The notes: generated from the sequence alone by a model not told the origin. DNA of 64,000 nt from Mytilus trossulus (GCF_036588685.1 NC_086380.1:67530180-67594179); one strand, 5' to 3'. Positions 24,960 to 37,889 are shown, counted from the first letter of the stretch. Translations and numbers: made by a program.

Positions 24960-25799
24960 TTTATATTTAATCATTGGTTCTACCACAAGGGTGTTTATAA
25001 TAAAAAATATGCTTTAAATAATGATGTGAAAGGTTTTAAATATTAGTAGCAATAAAGGTTTTCTCTCCAGTTCTGTAAACATTTTTGAAATTTTCCATTG
25101 ACCGATGCAGACGATTCGCACACATTACACGCCTGAATTCGAGAACCGACTAAGCTCTCCATCATGGTATTTATATTTAACGACTAATTCTTTTATTAAA
25201 AATATATTAATGATGGAAAGGTTTCAAATATCAGTCGGCTCGCAATATGTTTCTCTCCAGATCAATAAGCATATCATTTAATTTATTAAAACTATGAAAT
25301 ATACCTTCACCATCGAGTAGACCAGTCTGTATAAAATAAGACGATCGTTCCTAACCCAGGAGATAGTTGGGGAGGAGGGTTACAACCATATGTCCTATTT
25401 AAATGCATTGATCGTCCCAAAAAAGGGCTTTCTAACCCCCGAAACTACCTTACCTCAAAGATGCCTCTAGGTGGACACGATTCTGGAATCGAAGTCTGGA
25501 AATGAGTGGGAGTTAGGTTGGAGGGAATTGAGAGTGGGGCGGGAACCAGATGGCGAGGGAAGTAAAAAAGTATAATTTATGCTTCATCTAAAAAAAAAAA
25601 GAAATGGGGAGGCATGTTGGATTCATTCCATGTTCACCCCTCAATAAAAGGGGTCAGTGTATCAAGTCACTTTATTAATTAAAGAATTCCTTTTTTTTTT
25701 AGTTTTTTTTGCAATTATATTTCATATTTATCGTTTTGTATCATAAAGGGGGATCGATGTTTATAGTTTTAAAAAAATCAATAACATTTTGACATTATC
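24960..25799. other. No gene seen
   Basis: A diverged direct repeat (TTCTCTCCAG, TCAAATATCAGT-type words) appears near 25020-25080 and 25195-25265. Words CATATGTCC...AAATGCATTGATCG at 25389-25418 are shared with the interior of the MITE at 59752-59909, so a degraded relative lies here. Confidence 0.4.
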
Positions 25800-26077
25800 T
25801 TTTTTGCGCCTGTCCCAAGTCAAGAGCCTCTGGCTTTTGTTAGTCTTATATTATTTTAATTTTGGTTTCTTGTGTACAATTTGGAAATTAGTATGGCGTT
25901 CATTATCACTGAACAAGTATATATTTGTTTAGGGGCCAGTTGAAGGACGCCTCCGTGTGCGGGAATATCTCGCTACATTGAAGACCTGTTGGTGACCTTC
26001 TGCTGTTGTATTTTTCTACGGTCGGGTTGTTGTCTCTTTGACACTTGCCCCATTTCCATTCTCAATTTTATTTTATA
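25800..26077 (+). repeat. Dispersed Mytilus-type repeat, copy 1
   Basis: TTTTGCGCCTGTCCCAAGTC through CCCCATTTCCATTCTCAATT is collinear with 32655-32945 at high identity. Confidence 0.8.
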
Positions 26078-26218
26078 CGTTTTAGTATTTAATAAATAAA
26101 ATAAGATTATTGTTTTTTAATTTGGATATAAATATATCTGCTGAGTCGAATAAGTCTACCAAAGGATTTCTCTTTGTTTCATTTTCAATGTTGACATTTT
26201 TTTTCCTTTTCAGATGAA

Positions 26219-26422
26219 TTTAACTGAACAAAATTAACATTAATTTTTTACCTTTATACTTGCTCTAAATATGCATGAAACATTTGCGACTGTACATCAA
26301 GCAACAACAAACAAGACAAGACTTATTGGTTGATTGCTTGATGTACAGTCGCAAATTTTTCATGCATATTTATAGCATATACAGATAAAAAAATAGTTAA
26401 TTTTGTTAAGTTATATTCATTT
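26219..26422. repeat. ~200-bp foldback repeat
   Basis: AATATGCATGAAACATTTGC...ATCAAGCAA (26269-26304) is complementary to TTGCTTGATGTACAGTCGCA...CATGCATATT (26334-26370). Pairing continues imperfectly outward through AACTGAACAAAATTAAC and GTTAATTTTGTTAAGTT. The loop is about 30 nt. Confidence 0.8.
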
Positions 26423-26849
26423 TTACACAGAGTTAATGCATGTTAGATATGAACAACTGACTTTGAATAAACCAATGCTAATATAATCACTTAAACAATT
26501 ATAGTTGGAGCACTGACAAAACTTGCACTAGTCTAGTAAAAAATTACAAGATTATTCAAACGTATGATTAATGATTCAAAATTTCTGCTTTATTTTTATA
26601 TACATAAGTATGTTTGCAAACATAGAACTTATGTTCCAGCAAATATGAATAGAACATTGAAAAATAGCTTATTTTATTGTAGATTAACATAAAGTTGGTC
26701 TGTATTTTTATATATGGAAAATACTTTCGAAAAATTCACTTAAAATTTAAAAAATTGAAGTAAATCGAAGATTATGTTTTTCGTTATTCAAACACACCTC
26801 CTCTAGTTTGAACAATATTTTTTTTTCCAAAAGTGCACAAAATATAATT

Positions 26850-27320
26850 ATACAATATAAATACAGGGATTCGGAAACAAGGAAAACTTAAATAATGTTT
26901 GTATATTTATTATTGGTAGTGTAGAAATGGTATGTGTCATGATGTGTCTATAATTATGACAGTCTAGCAAATAGTGTTTGCTGCTCTCAACTTGCCAACA
27001 TATACAGAGACTGGAAAGAATAATATTTTTCTGGAAAAGGTGTTCATTTAAGGCACTGCTGTTCAACCAAGGTCTGGCGTGAAGTATTTGGCCTTTTCTA
27101 CAACCAGCATTATCATATGTAAGGACTTTCTTAGTATCTCGATTTATATAATTTTTAAGTGTAAATTTTTAAGGATTAAATCTAACATCTTGTGGAAGCC
27201 TGTTCAAATCACGAATAACAGATGGTAGGAAAGAATTTTGATAAAAGGTAGTTCTACAGTTAATATTTTGAACATTAAATGCACTTCTAGTATATATTAT
27301 AGTTATAGTTTTGTAAACAA
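26850..27320 (-). pseudogene. Degraded LINE reverse transcriptase, 3' end
   Basis: The minus strand reads CRTTFYQNSFLPSVIRDLNR then LPQDVRFNP, one stop, and later LCICWQVESSKHYLLDCHNY. The order (NSFLPS..RD.N.LP, then C.C...ES..H.LL.C..Y) is the conserved C-terminal end of CR1/Jockey-type LINE proteins with its terminal Cys-His motif. Stops in frame and the absence of catalytic domains mark it as dead. Confidence 0.7.
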
Positions 27321-28019
27321 TAAATGCAAGCACGTCATGTTAAAACAAGTGAGTAATATTTTTTTATTTTTAAAATTTTAAACAAAAATCTATTTATAAA
27401 GTCTGTGGATTTGTTACAAAAATCCCCTTGTTTTTATTAGGATAATGTACCCTTCTGTTGACTCGATGCAAAACATAGAAATTTTATAGAAAATCCACAG
27501 CCTTTCCCATTGAACTCTCTCATATTTAAAAATTCGTTGATTGATAGTAGAGGATTATTGCATGCAGTGCTAACAAAGATTTCCTTAAACAAGTTTATAA
27601 ACTTGGATATTGGTGAAATCAAATATAAATATGGACCAATTCAAGTACACCTTTTAGCGTGCGCTCGACTTTCGTGACTCAGCTACAGTAAAGGGATGTA
27701 ACATGTTAAATTCTTGCATACATGTGATTCTTCCGGCGGGAGTCAAAATCTCCCGTTTTTAGGACCCTCTTCCGTCCCTCCCGTTAAAATTCGAAATCTT
27801 CCGCTTTTTGAAAATGTCAACCTCGAAAAAATTTCAGTAGAATTTTTTGTTTACTAAATTGATACTGACAGGGAAAAAGTCCGAGAAACTCGAAATTGAT
27901 ATAGGAAAAGTCCGAGAAAAACGGAAGTTTCCTTCAACTGTTTTGATGTCAAAAGGTAAATAGCCTCGAATTATCTATGAAGGTGTTAAGGATTATACTG
28001 TATATGCAGCAATAAAAGA

Positions 28020-28330
28020 GTATTGGCAATTACCTGGTGATCAACTAGCAAGTTTAAGACACATGCCTGGATGATTAAAAGTGAAATTCTGACAATGGAT
28101 TAATTAAAGTTGTATAAACAACGACTTTTTTGTGATGCTGTTAAAACATTAAACAGTTATATTACTTAACATCAAGACAAATATCTTAATGAACTCAAAC
28201 ATAATATGTATGCCTACTGCACTTGTTGCAAAGCTGACTATGGTGACCCTAATGACTTGACCAAACATATGGATACAGCAAACCAACCAGAAAGCTCACA
28301 ACTCTATCTAGTCTACACCACTGTTCAGTT
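28020..28330 (+). pseudogene. Possible degraded zinc-finger protein fragment
   Basis: YLNELKHNMYAYCTCCKADY followed by GDPNDLTKHMDTAN has a CxxC...H-type finger like those in mobile-element or BED-finger proteins, and the upstream sequence gives coding-like stretches broken by stops. Family assignment is uncertain. Confidence 0.3.
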
Positions 28331-28429
28331 AGAAGTACCAAAATTGACAAATGACAGAGATACCTTTTACCAACTATATATTATGACTGATCACTTTATC
28401 TTCAACTTTATATATAATAAATAAATATT

Positions 28430-29280
28430 TAAAAACCCCTGATCTTCTATTTCTATCAAGTAAAAATGGCTATGGAGTTATAGAATCATTAACAAAAAAG
28501 GAAAATATGCAGTTTAAACACCAAAAAAACCATTGCGTACGTCGATTAAAATGTCGATAAAAAATCTCCAGTTATGAAGCCCAAACTCCAGCTGAAAATT
28601 TCCAAATCTCTAGTTGTGACTTGACAACTCTGTCACATGTCTGTTCTTGTTCATCGATTTGACTTGAATTCTTATATATGGTTTATAACATACTAAAACG
28701 GATATCCAAATTAAAAAAAAAACAATAATCTTATTTGATTTATACTATAATAAAACGTATACAACAAAATTCTAAAACGTCTAAGATAAACAATTTACGC
28801 TGCATGTGGTCGATACTATATATGTATCAGAATTTTGTGTGTAATACAGTCTATACGCAATCTAATTAACCATCGAGGCGACCTCCACTGACTTTTTTCT
28901 TTTTATAGCTGAAAACGTCAAATGCGTATTCAATCAACAGCATAAGGAGTTAAATAGCTGGTCACATGATTGTTTCAATCAGGTCGAATTATTCACTTTG
29001 AATTGTACAATTCATCAGATGTTTCAAATTCTTTTTTTAGGTGTTTTATTTTTAGTTTGATCAAACTGAACCAAACTGGCTGCAAAAAGTGAATCAAAAT
29101 GTTACTATTTGACTTTCATTAATGACGGAACAAACAAAAACGATCAAAAACATGTTTTGATTTTTCGTTTTATCTCGTAGTTAATCTTTCTATGACATTA
29201 ACATTCTCAAATATTAACTTTCGCTGAGTTTCTGTCTGGTTGTGAAAAAACGTAAATCTTTAAATCTTAATAGTGTTAGA
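28430..29280. other. No gene seen
   Basis: AT-rich, no exon, repeat or RNA structure that I can support. Confidence 0.4.
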
Positions 29281-29289
29281 ACCAATAAT

Positions 29290-29352
29290 TTCAATCATTA
29301 ATAAAAATCATAATAAAGCTAGTAATCATGATGATTTTTATTAATGATTGAA
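29290..29352. repeat. Perfect 22-bp inverted repeat
   Basis: TTCAATCATTAATAAAAATC+AT (29290-29311) and its exact complement (29331-29352) are separated by 19 nt. It could form a stable hairpin. Confidence 0.85.
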
Positions 29353-30480
29353 TTTTTTTTTTGAAAATAACCAATGTGCGAAATACAATATTATAAAGCG
29401 GAAGTCAACAACCTACCTGATAAAACCACAAACCTGACAACTGTGAATTCATTTTTTTTCGTGGATATTGTATTTGAACATGCCATTTGTAGTTCACATG
29501 TAACCACGAAATCAATGAAAGTTGGTATCCAACGAATAATGCTGAATTAAAAGGGTATTAAAAAAAAGACATTACAAGAAGAAAGAATACAACCAAGTGC
29601 AGTTCAACAATAAAAAATGTATATCAAAAGATAAATGAAGCATCAAAAATATGATGAACAAATGGGCCAACCAAAAATAATAGGAAACAACAAGGGCTGA
29701 TAATTATTCAACAGATTTTTTTGAAGTCAGATAAAACAAAATGTTGTATACATGCAACTCTTATTTCATTAGAAAAATTCTTATAATATAAATTAAAATT
29801 AAAATGGTCAGTTGATATTTCTACAGTTCAGTGATTACCATGATTACTATGGAAATGATTTTGACATACATTGTGCAATCTGTTTGTTAGCCGTATATTT
29901 GTTAATATTAACAATGACTTAAGGATTGTCACAGTTAGCACCCTTTATTTCATCTCATTTAATATTTCTTGCGCATACAAAATGTAAGAAATTTTATAGC
30001 TAACTGAACATAAAAAGAGTCAAAAATATTAAAAAAGTGATATGCAAATGAAAACAAAAAAAGTTGGTTCATCATACAGGTACATATTGCAAATTGTAAA
30101 ATGTTAAAAGACCGGTGAAATTTGACATTTTTATTGCAATAAAAAGCATAGATTCTCTTACAAAGTGTTGTACTCATACCTAATGAAGGTTAAATGAAGG
30201 GACGAGTACCAACCTGTCCCAGACAATGATAGACAGTTGCGTTCTCCCCGATGGACTGTGGTTTCCACAGCCCCAAAAGGAGTAGAACTGCTTTACTGTC
30301 ATAGCCATTTTGAAAATCTGTCATATTGATATGTCTCATGAGGAGGGGAAACAGTCGTATACAGAGCATTCACTGGGAGAGGAGTTTATATTATGTATTC
30401 TTTACAAGGAGTAAGGGTCAAGTGTCGTGAAGGGTAGAGAAAATGAAATGAAGTTAGGGTAGCATTGTAAGGGGTATTTA
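29353..30480. other. No gene seen
   Basis: AT-rich and non-coding as far as I can see; the 29959-30177 minus-strand frame has no family features. Confidence 0.4.
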
Positions 30481-30489
30481 CGGGTAGGT

Positions 30490-31360
30490 ATAAATTGTAG
30501 GGTTGGTTGAAAGGTAGAATGTGTGTGTGATAGGAGAGAGTGTGAGAGGAAAGAGAGGAGTGAGAGAACAGAGTGGGAGAGAGGAGGAGTGTGTTAGAGA
30601 GTAGAGTTAAAGTGGGAGAGAGGGAGACTGTGTTAGAGTGCAGAGAGGAGGACTGTGTTAGAGAGCAGAGAGGCAGACTGTGTTAGAGAGCAGAGTGCAT
30701 AGGGGGAGCTAGGAAGAGTGTGTTAGAGAGCAGAGTGGGAGAGGGAGGTGTGTTAGAGAGCAGAGTGAGAGAGAGGAAGAGTGTGTTAGAGAGCAGAGTG
30801 GGAGAGAGAGGTGTGTTAGAGAGCAGAGTGAGAGAGGAAGAGTGTGTTAGAGAGCAGAGTGGGAGAGAGAGGTGTGTTAGAGAGCAAAGTGGGAGAGAGA
30901 GGTGTGTTAGAGAGCAGAGTGGGAGAGAGGAAGAGTGTGTTAGAGAGCAGTGGGAGAGAGAGGAAGACTGACAGAGTGGACATAGTATGACTATGCAACA
31001 AGTGTGTGTGTGAGAGAGAGAGACGACACAATATGAGTGCGTAAGAGGTGCAGAGTGTATGTGAGACAGAGTGAGAGAAATAGTGTGTGAGAGAGAGGAG
31101 AAAAGTGAGAAGGAGAACATAGTATGTATAAGAGGAAGACTGTATGTGTTAAAATGTGAGAGGAGTTAGTGTGTGTGAGGGAAAGGAGAGTGTATGTGTG
31201 AGAGGATTAGACATACATAATGTGTGTGTTTGAGAGAGAAGACTGACTTAGTGTGTGGTTCTGGGGATTGTTTTTAGAGAGAGAGTTTCTGTGTGTGAGA
31301 GAGAGAGAGCGAGGTGAATGTGTGAGATGGAGAATTTGAGGGATTTTAAAGGAGACAGAG
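30490..31360 (+). repeat. Purine-rich minisatellite
   Basis: Imperfect ~30-40 bp units around GTGTGTTAGAGAGCAGAGTG followed by (GA)n, densest at 30640-30960. Frames on both strands here (Ser/Leu-rich or Arg/Glu-rich) are repeat artefacts. Confidence 0.88.
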
Positions 31361-32595
31361 TGTGTGATTTATAATATATAAATATACTGAATAAATAAAT
31401 GATTTGAGAAATAAAGGCATAATAATAAATCATGAGTTTTCCGAATGCAATTATGTTCTATCCGGGCACTCTGTCTTTTGGTTCTGAACCTTGTTTCTAT
31501 CCGGATTCTTTGGTTCGAAACCATGGTAACTGGTTCAAAATCCGGGTTATTTATTGGTTCAATTCGGATTCTCTTCAATGTTTCCTTTGAACTTTGAGAA
31601 GATATACGCAAGTATCCGAATTAATAATGTATTATGTATAACACTTTTTAGTGACATGGCAATATATAATCATATGTATCCAAATCTGTCTGATATTGAA
31701 AAGCTAGTTGTCCTACTAAATCCTTCAAATATTAATCAATTGAGAAAAAAGAGGTTCCTTTATAAAACAGACTTCAGAGCTGAGGACAGGGGACTCGGAG
31801 GGTTTTTTTTGCGCGCGCGTGTGTGTGTGCATGTTCAACTCAGTTATTTTTTGTTGTTGTTACATTTGTTTATGTCACAAGTATATTAATTTTACTTATA
31901 TGAAAATAAAATAATTATAATAAAAAATACATTTGTTTTAAGTATTTTGTAATTGCAAACATATTTCGCTGATATATAAAACTTAATGATGCTGACCCAG
32001 GTTGAACTATGACATTATACGTGTCATAAATTTTACTTACCGATATATATCTTTTTAAATCTTGATAAATCATTGCAGATAGTATGAGAGCGTACATTAT
32101 GTTATCCGGTCTGGGAGTCCGTCTGTCCGTTCCGACTAATTTGTCAGGTTTGAGTTAGAGTGTAAGGTATTTTAGTTGAAGTTTTTTGTTGATAGTTGCT
32201 TACGTTGGTGTTGAATAAACGCCAACTTGAAATTAATAGTACAGGACTCATCTTGAAGTGAACTTTTAAAAAAAAATGCCATATTTGAAGATTTGAAGTA
32301 AATTCCCAGCCTACATGTTTATACTGATCGAGGAAATAAGATAGCGGTCTTTATTTAAACCAGACTTAAGCTTGCAGCTAATTTTTTTTTATTATGAAAT
32401 GCTGCAATCTCAAAGATAGTTTTCAAGCTTAGTTGTTTATACATTGCAATGATGAAACATTACAATTGTTTGGATACGACTCTTGTTCGTGTGTTGTGCT
32501 GTTGATGCTCGACTCATTATTCACCTACTATATCAACGACACCAAAACGAGGTTTGATCTGTGAATATCCTTTATTGTGCGTATTGTTATGCGTT
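31361..32595. other. No gene seen
   Basis: Short direct repeats of TGGTTC(G/A)AA...CCGGATT type near 31480-31570 and a short GC/GT run near 31811-31830; no convincing exon. Confidence 0.4.
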
Positions 32596-32945
32596 TATTT
32601 TTCTACATTGGCTAGAGGTATAGGGGGAGGGTTGACATCTCACAAACATGTTTAACCCCGCCGCATTTTTGCGCCTGTCCCAAGTCAGGAGCATCTGGCC
32701 TTTGTTAGTCTTGTATTATTTTAATTTTAGTTTCTTGTGTACAATTTGGAAATTAGTATGGCTTTCATTATCACTGAACTAGTATATATTTGTTTATGGG
32801 CCAGCTGAAGGACGCCTCCGGGTGTGGGAATTTCTTGCTACATTGAAGACCTGTTGGTGACCTTCTGCTGTTGTTTTTTTTTATTTGGTCGGGTTGTTGT
32901 CTCTTTCAGTTTGACACATTCCCCATTTCCATTCTCAATTTTATT
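32596..32945 (+). repeat. Dispersed Mytilus-type repeat, copy 2
   Basis: Longer than the copy at 25800-26077; its 5' part includes ACATGTTTAACCCCGCCGCA, also found in the 54605 family, so the two families may share a head module. Confidence 0.8.
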
Positions 32946-33129
32946 TGTATTTTGAAAGTAAACAATGTATAAAATACAATACCAATTCTAAAGTTGCAAT
33001 GTCATCTACTAGTATTTCATATTTTATCTACTTTTCCTTTTTTAGAAGTTGTCCCGGTAAAGGATACGGATTCCGTTTTCATTACTGGTACCATATAGTT
33101 TTAAACAATAAAAATTAAATAGGGAATGT

Positions 33130-33830
33130 GTCCATGGACACATAGGATACCCTCGATTGCATATAATGTTATAAAGGGACAAAACACAAGCACTGTAAAA
33201 GTGACGGTACTCAAATTTGTACTTGATCTGAGTTTTGTGGTAATAAGCATTGTGTAAATAACATTTAGTTGAGGCAACTGAAACTTAAGTTAGAGAATTG
33301 GAATAACAAATCCAACAAATTTTCCCTTCGTAAATGGGCATAACTCTAGAACGGTAAAAGTGACGCCACCAAAATTCAAACTTGATTTGCTTTTTGTATA
33401 CGTTTCATAACATTTGGTTGAAGCGAACTAAAGTGAGAGAACAGAAACGAAGAGTTGTTTAACTCTTGAACGGTAAATGTGACGCCACCCAAATTGGATT
33501 TTTTTGTAATAAGCATCGTGCATAAGTTTGATAATATTTGGTTGATGCAAACTAAAGTTAGAGAACAAAAAACTTTTCCATATGTAAAGGGAAATGATTA
33601 CTCTTAACGGGAAAAGTGACACCACCAAAATTAAAACTTGATCGGTATTTTGTGCCACAGTGGTAAGAAGCACTATGTATGATTTTCATAAAATTTCATT
33701 TAGACGAACTAATGTTAGAGAACGGAAACCAATTTTTGGATGTAAGGGGACAGACGGACGGACGAACGGGCGGGCGTACAGACGAACAAGAGTACAACTT
33801 CATGTCTCCTCAACTACGTCGGGGTCATAA
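33130..33830 (+). repeat. Repeat with ~130-bp tandem units ending in a GGAC tract
   Basis: Words ACGGTAAAAGTGACGCCACC, ACATTTGGTTGA and CTAAAGTTAGAGAAC recur about four times between 33190 and 33720, followed by GACGGACGGACG and CTCCTCAACTACGTCGGGG. It is a dispersed bivalve repeat; the 33679 frame is inside it. Confidence 0.75.
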
Positions 33831-34059
33831 AAATCAAATTAAAATTCAACCATATCATGATAAAACCATTTGAAGATATAGGCTTAATAAAAAAAAATGA
33901 ATTTGACGATGACTTTTGCCTAAAAAAAACATTACGTTATTATTGCAAATATCAATTAAAAAAATGCTTACACGAAATACAAGTTACAATAAATATATAT
34001 TGCTGAATAAAGTATTGACATAGTCCAACTCACATTTGTATATATATACCTAGTTAAAT

Positions 34060-34385
34060 ATTGATAACCAAGAATGTGTCCCCAGTACACGGATGCCCCC
34101 ATCCGCACTATCATTTTCTATGTTCAGTGGACCGCAGGAAACTTTAACCTGAAGCGGTCCAGATGGACAGACGGAATGACGAACGGACAGACGCACATAC
34201 CAGAAAACATAATGACCATATAGAAGATGCGATATGATGCCAATGCGACGATCATGCACCAGAAACATATTGACCTACATCATGTGCATGTAAGCAATGT
34301 AAAAAAAAAGTCATCATAGATACCAGGATCTAAATTGTGTATGTGCGCCTGACGCGCGTTTCGTCTACAATCAGCGACGCTCTAA
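34060..34385. repeat. Two dispersed repeat fragments
   Basis: 34060-34270 holds GTGTCCCCAGTACACGGATG to ACAGACGGAATGACGAACGG. 34315-34385 holds GCCTGACGCGCGTTTCGTCT, the complement of the motif at 44070-44105. Confidence 0.65.
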
Positions 34386-34389
34386 TCGA

Positions 34390-35439
34390 AATGTTTCTTA
34401 AAAATTGATTGGCATTCCCTGAAAAATTCTAAATGGCAGTTCTCAACACTTATTTTCAAAACTTTATAAAAGCTTTAATTGGTAGTTTGCTCCTTTAAAT
34501 GGTGAAATCTCAGACAAATTTATTACTATAATTGTCAAGTTGACTTTACTAGCAGTATAAATACACCATTGTAAACTATATCTGCACAGAGAACAGAATA
34601 AGTATACTTTTCTCAACTCGATTCGACGGTGAGAATGCACCAAGTATATTGTCTATATTTGATTCTCTTTTAGACTCTTATGAATCGTGGGTAACTTAAT
34701 TGTTTGTACGTCTGACAACTAGACTGAACTAATTTCTATTGTCTATAATCTCCTTCAGAAGTGACATTAATTGGTCGTACTACTGACGTAATTGACGTTA
34801 CTCCGTTTGTTTATAGTTATCCATTTTGGAGACGATATTGTCCAATCACATGTTTTGATCAGCATTTTTGCAAATATTTCCCAGAATGCACCACCTTCTT
34901 AAACGGTTAGCATTCGGCAATCTGTTACTCTCTTTCTATTAGATGAGGGTACGGAATCTGCCGAGTTTAGACGAATGGACGTTGAGTAGATATAGACAGA
35001 TGATCTTTTTGTTCTTGTTGCAAATAATGATTACGTGACTATAATTATATAAAGAACATCTTTAAATGAATGAAAATCATGAAACCGAAACAACAGCAAC
35101 ACGCGGCGTAAAGTACATTCTCTTCGTCTTTCATACTTTGTCAGATTAATAAACTTAACTGGTATATTTGAGTTCGGTGTAGATTTTATATCTGAGCAGT
35201 AACGATTTGCTAAATAACCTAAATGAGACATATTCAAGCTTAACAAACGCCAACTACCAACATATATATATTAATAAGCGAAAGCTAAATCTTTTGCCAT
35301 TTCAACAGTTGAAATAAGCATTTCAAAGGCACTTATATCATCATGAACAAATTGTGAACAGGTTATATATTTGCTGCCACAAATCAAATTGGAAAGTGAG
35401 TATTAAAGTCGATATAATAATAGCTACACACAATATTCA
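34390..35439. other. No further exon seen; downstream flank of the membrane-protein gene
   Basis: This lies 3' of the stop codon at 35440 on the minus strand and may include its 3' UTR. I see no strong repeat. Confidence 0.4.
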
Positions 35440-36195
35440 TCATTCATTCCCCATTTTATCCAATCCAAATTGTACATTATCATAAATACTCATTTTAGAC
35501 GACGATTGCTGTTGAAATGTCATTGGTCGTCTTTCTGATGGATAAACCAATGGCTGAGGTTCTGGAATATCGTCGTTCATACTACGCCATGTTGGTGTCT
35601 GACCTGAACTACCATGACTTGAATATGACATCATCGGCGTAGTATCAAAAGTGTTATCATAGTCTTCACTGAAAGACCTTTGAACTTGCGGGCCTGATCT
35701 TATTGGTTGATTAGTCATGTGATCTCGTTGTGTCAACGTGCTGTAAGGTGTCGGCTGCGATGGATGCAACGGTCCTCCGCCGTGCGATTGATTCAACTGT
35801 CCTCCGCCGTGCAATTGATTCAACTGGCCTCCGCCGTGCGATTGGTTCAACGGTCCTCCGCCGTGCGATGGGTGCAACGGTCCTCCGCCGAGAGTAGACT
35901 TTGGATAATCATAATTTGCGTATCCATTTTGAGCTGGATATTTTGGATTTGGGTAGCCATAAGGAGGAGGGGCAGGCTTATTAGATGTATAATATTGCAT
36001 TGGAATCGTGCTGTCTCTAGAAGTCTGGTATTCTGGACGAGTGTTCAATGTTACGTATTTCTTGGGATAAGACGAACCACCGCGTCCATTTTTAAGACTT
36101 GAGGGTGAAGGTGGTGGTTTTTTGTCAATAACAGCATACGTTGGAATGAAATCTGGTTGATCTACTTTCTCAGGGGTCATAACATGTATGCCATC
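35440..36195 (-). CDS. Two-helix membrane protein with proline-rich tail, exon 3 (C-terminal)
   Basis: This is the last exon of a three-exon gene (48626-48490, 37873-37750, 36195-35440; 338 residues). The acceptor TTTTTTAATTTTAG precedes 36195; phase 0. It encodes the cytoplasmic-looking tail: a PPPSPSS stretch, a PPPY motif (~163-166, a class I WW-domain ligand as bound by Nedd4-type ubiquitin ligases), five 9-residue repeats of GGGPLNQSH type (~190-234; 27-bp units in the DNA), several Tyr and a terminus SIYDNVQFGLDKMGNE. The tail suggests an adaptor or trafficking role for a small membrane protein. No family name can be given with confidence. Codon use and lack of stops look like a living gene. 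Confidence 0.75.
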   Translation of the reverse strand, partial: DGIHVMTPEKVDQPDFIPTYAVIDKKPPPSPSSLKNGRGGSSYPKKYVTLNTRPEYQTSRDSTIPMQYYTSNKPAPPPYGYPNPKYPAQNGYANYDYPKSTLGGGPLHPSHGGGPLNQSHGGGQLNQLHGGGQLNQSHGGGPLHPSQPTPYSTLTQRDHMTNQPIRSGPQVQRSFSEDYDNTFDTTPMMSYSSHGSSGQTPTWRSMNDDIPEPQPLVYPSERRPMTFQQQSSSKMSIYDNVQFGLDKMGNE

Positions 36196-36464
36196 CTAAA
36201 ATTAAAAAAGTATTTATATGGTTTTTTTACATCTGCAAATCCAATTTTTCGTCTTGCTAAAATTACTAGTGTGTAACTATATGCACAACTTGTTAAAGAT
36301 TAGAAACATTTTTTATGCGTCCGTTTGGTTTGAGGTAAAACAAAAAATAATCTTGTTTGAGAGGAAACGCATGATAAATAATTAGATTATAAAATGAGTC
36401 AACTAGCATATATAATTTATGTGATATAATGTTTGTTTTGATTCATTAATCGTTTTCACTAGAA

Positions 36465-37618
36465 TTGACATATTGTATAGACACGTGACGATTTAGAGGT
36501 TGACATATTGTATAGACACGTGACGATTTAGAGGTTGACATATTGTATAGACACGTGACGAGTTAGAGGTTGACATATTGTATAGACACGTGACGATTTA
36601 GAGGTTGATATATTGTATAGACACGTGACGATTTAGAGGTTGATATATTGTATAGACACGTGACGAGTTAGAGGTTGATATATTGTATAGACACGTGACG
36701 AGTTAGAGGTTGATATATTGTATAGACACGTGACGATTTAGAGGTAGTCATATTGTATAGACACGTGACGATTTAGAAGTTGACATATTGTATAGACAGG
36801 TGACGATTTAGATGTGACATATTGTATAGACACGTGACGATTTAGAGGTTGACATATTGTATAGACACTTGACGATTTACAGGTTGACATATTGTATAGA
36901 CACGTGACGATTTACAGGTTGACATATTGTATAGACACGTGACGATTTACAGGTTGACATATTGTATAGACAAGTGACGATTTAGAGGTGACATATTGTA
37001 TAGACACGTGACGATTTAGAGGTTGACATATTGTAGACACGTGACGATTTACAGGTTGACATATTGTATAGACACTTGACGATTTACAGGTTGACATATT
37101 GTATAGACACGTGACGATTTACAGGTTGACATATTGTATAGACAAGTGACGATTTAGAGGTGACATATTGTATAGACATGTGACGATTTAGAGGTGACAT
37201 ATTGTATAGACGCGTGACGATTTAGATGTGACATATTGTATAGACCCGTGACGATTTACAGGTTGACATATTGTATAGACACGTGACGATTAAGAGGTAA
37301 ACACATTGTATAGACACATGAAGATTTAGAGGTGACATATTGTATAGACACGTGACGATTTAAAGGTTGACATATTGTATAGACACGTGACGATTTAAAG
37401 GTTGACATATTGTATAGACACGTGACTATTTAGAGGTTGACATATTGTATAGACACGTGACGATTTAGAGGTTGTCATATTGTATAGACACGTGATGAGT
37501 TAGAGGTTGTCTTATTGTATAGACACGTGATGAGTTAGAGGTTGTCTTATTGTATAGACACGTCATGAGTTAGAGGTTGTCTTATTGTATAGACACGTGA
37601 CGATTAGAGGTTGACATG
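36465..37618 (-). repeat. 35-bp minisatellite (~33 copies) carrying CACGTG
   Basis: Unit TTGACATATTGTATAGACAC followed by GTGACGATTTAGAGG, 35 bp, about 33 copies with point variants; most contain the palindrome CACGTG (an E-box). The array fills most of intron 2 (37749-36196) of the membrane-protein gene. The frame at 36912-37097 is repeat-derived. Confidence 0.92.
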
Positions 37619-37749
37619 TTGGCCTACATTTCTCTATTCTTTATAGTTTTCCCATTTATTCACCATTTTCTTTCCATTATTCTCTGATTTAGTAAACCCC
37701 ATCCAGAGCCTTATACATGTTAAAAGCTTATAAAATAGTTTGTACTTAC

Positions 37750-37873
37750 AAACGTCTGGGTTTCCTGATCCCTCAGTCTCACCACGAAACATGAATGTAA
37801 ACACAGAGCAATGCTGATCAACACTAATATAAGTCCAATGGCTAATAAAATACCTCCAGGAATCGTTAAAGGA
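37750..37873 (-). CDS. Two-helix membrane protein, exon 2
   Basis: The acceptor CTTTGTTTCTTTTTCAG precedes 37873 and the donor TTT|GTAAGT follows 37750. The exon enters in phase 2 and leaves in phase 0, 124 bp. It encodes the second membrane helix (GGILLAIGLILVLISIALCL, residues ~51-70) and the basic stop-transfer stretch VVRLRDQETQTF. Both neighbours join in frame, which is the main support for the gene model. Confidence 0.75.
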
Positions 37874-37889
37874 CTGAAAAAGAAACAAA

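Noticed and set aside
30683-31120. Ser/Leu-rich and Arg/Glu-rich frames
   Set aside because: Periodic translation of the purine-rich minisatellite.
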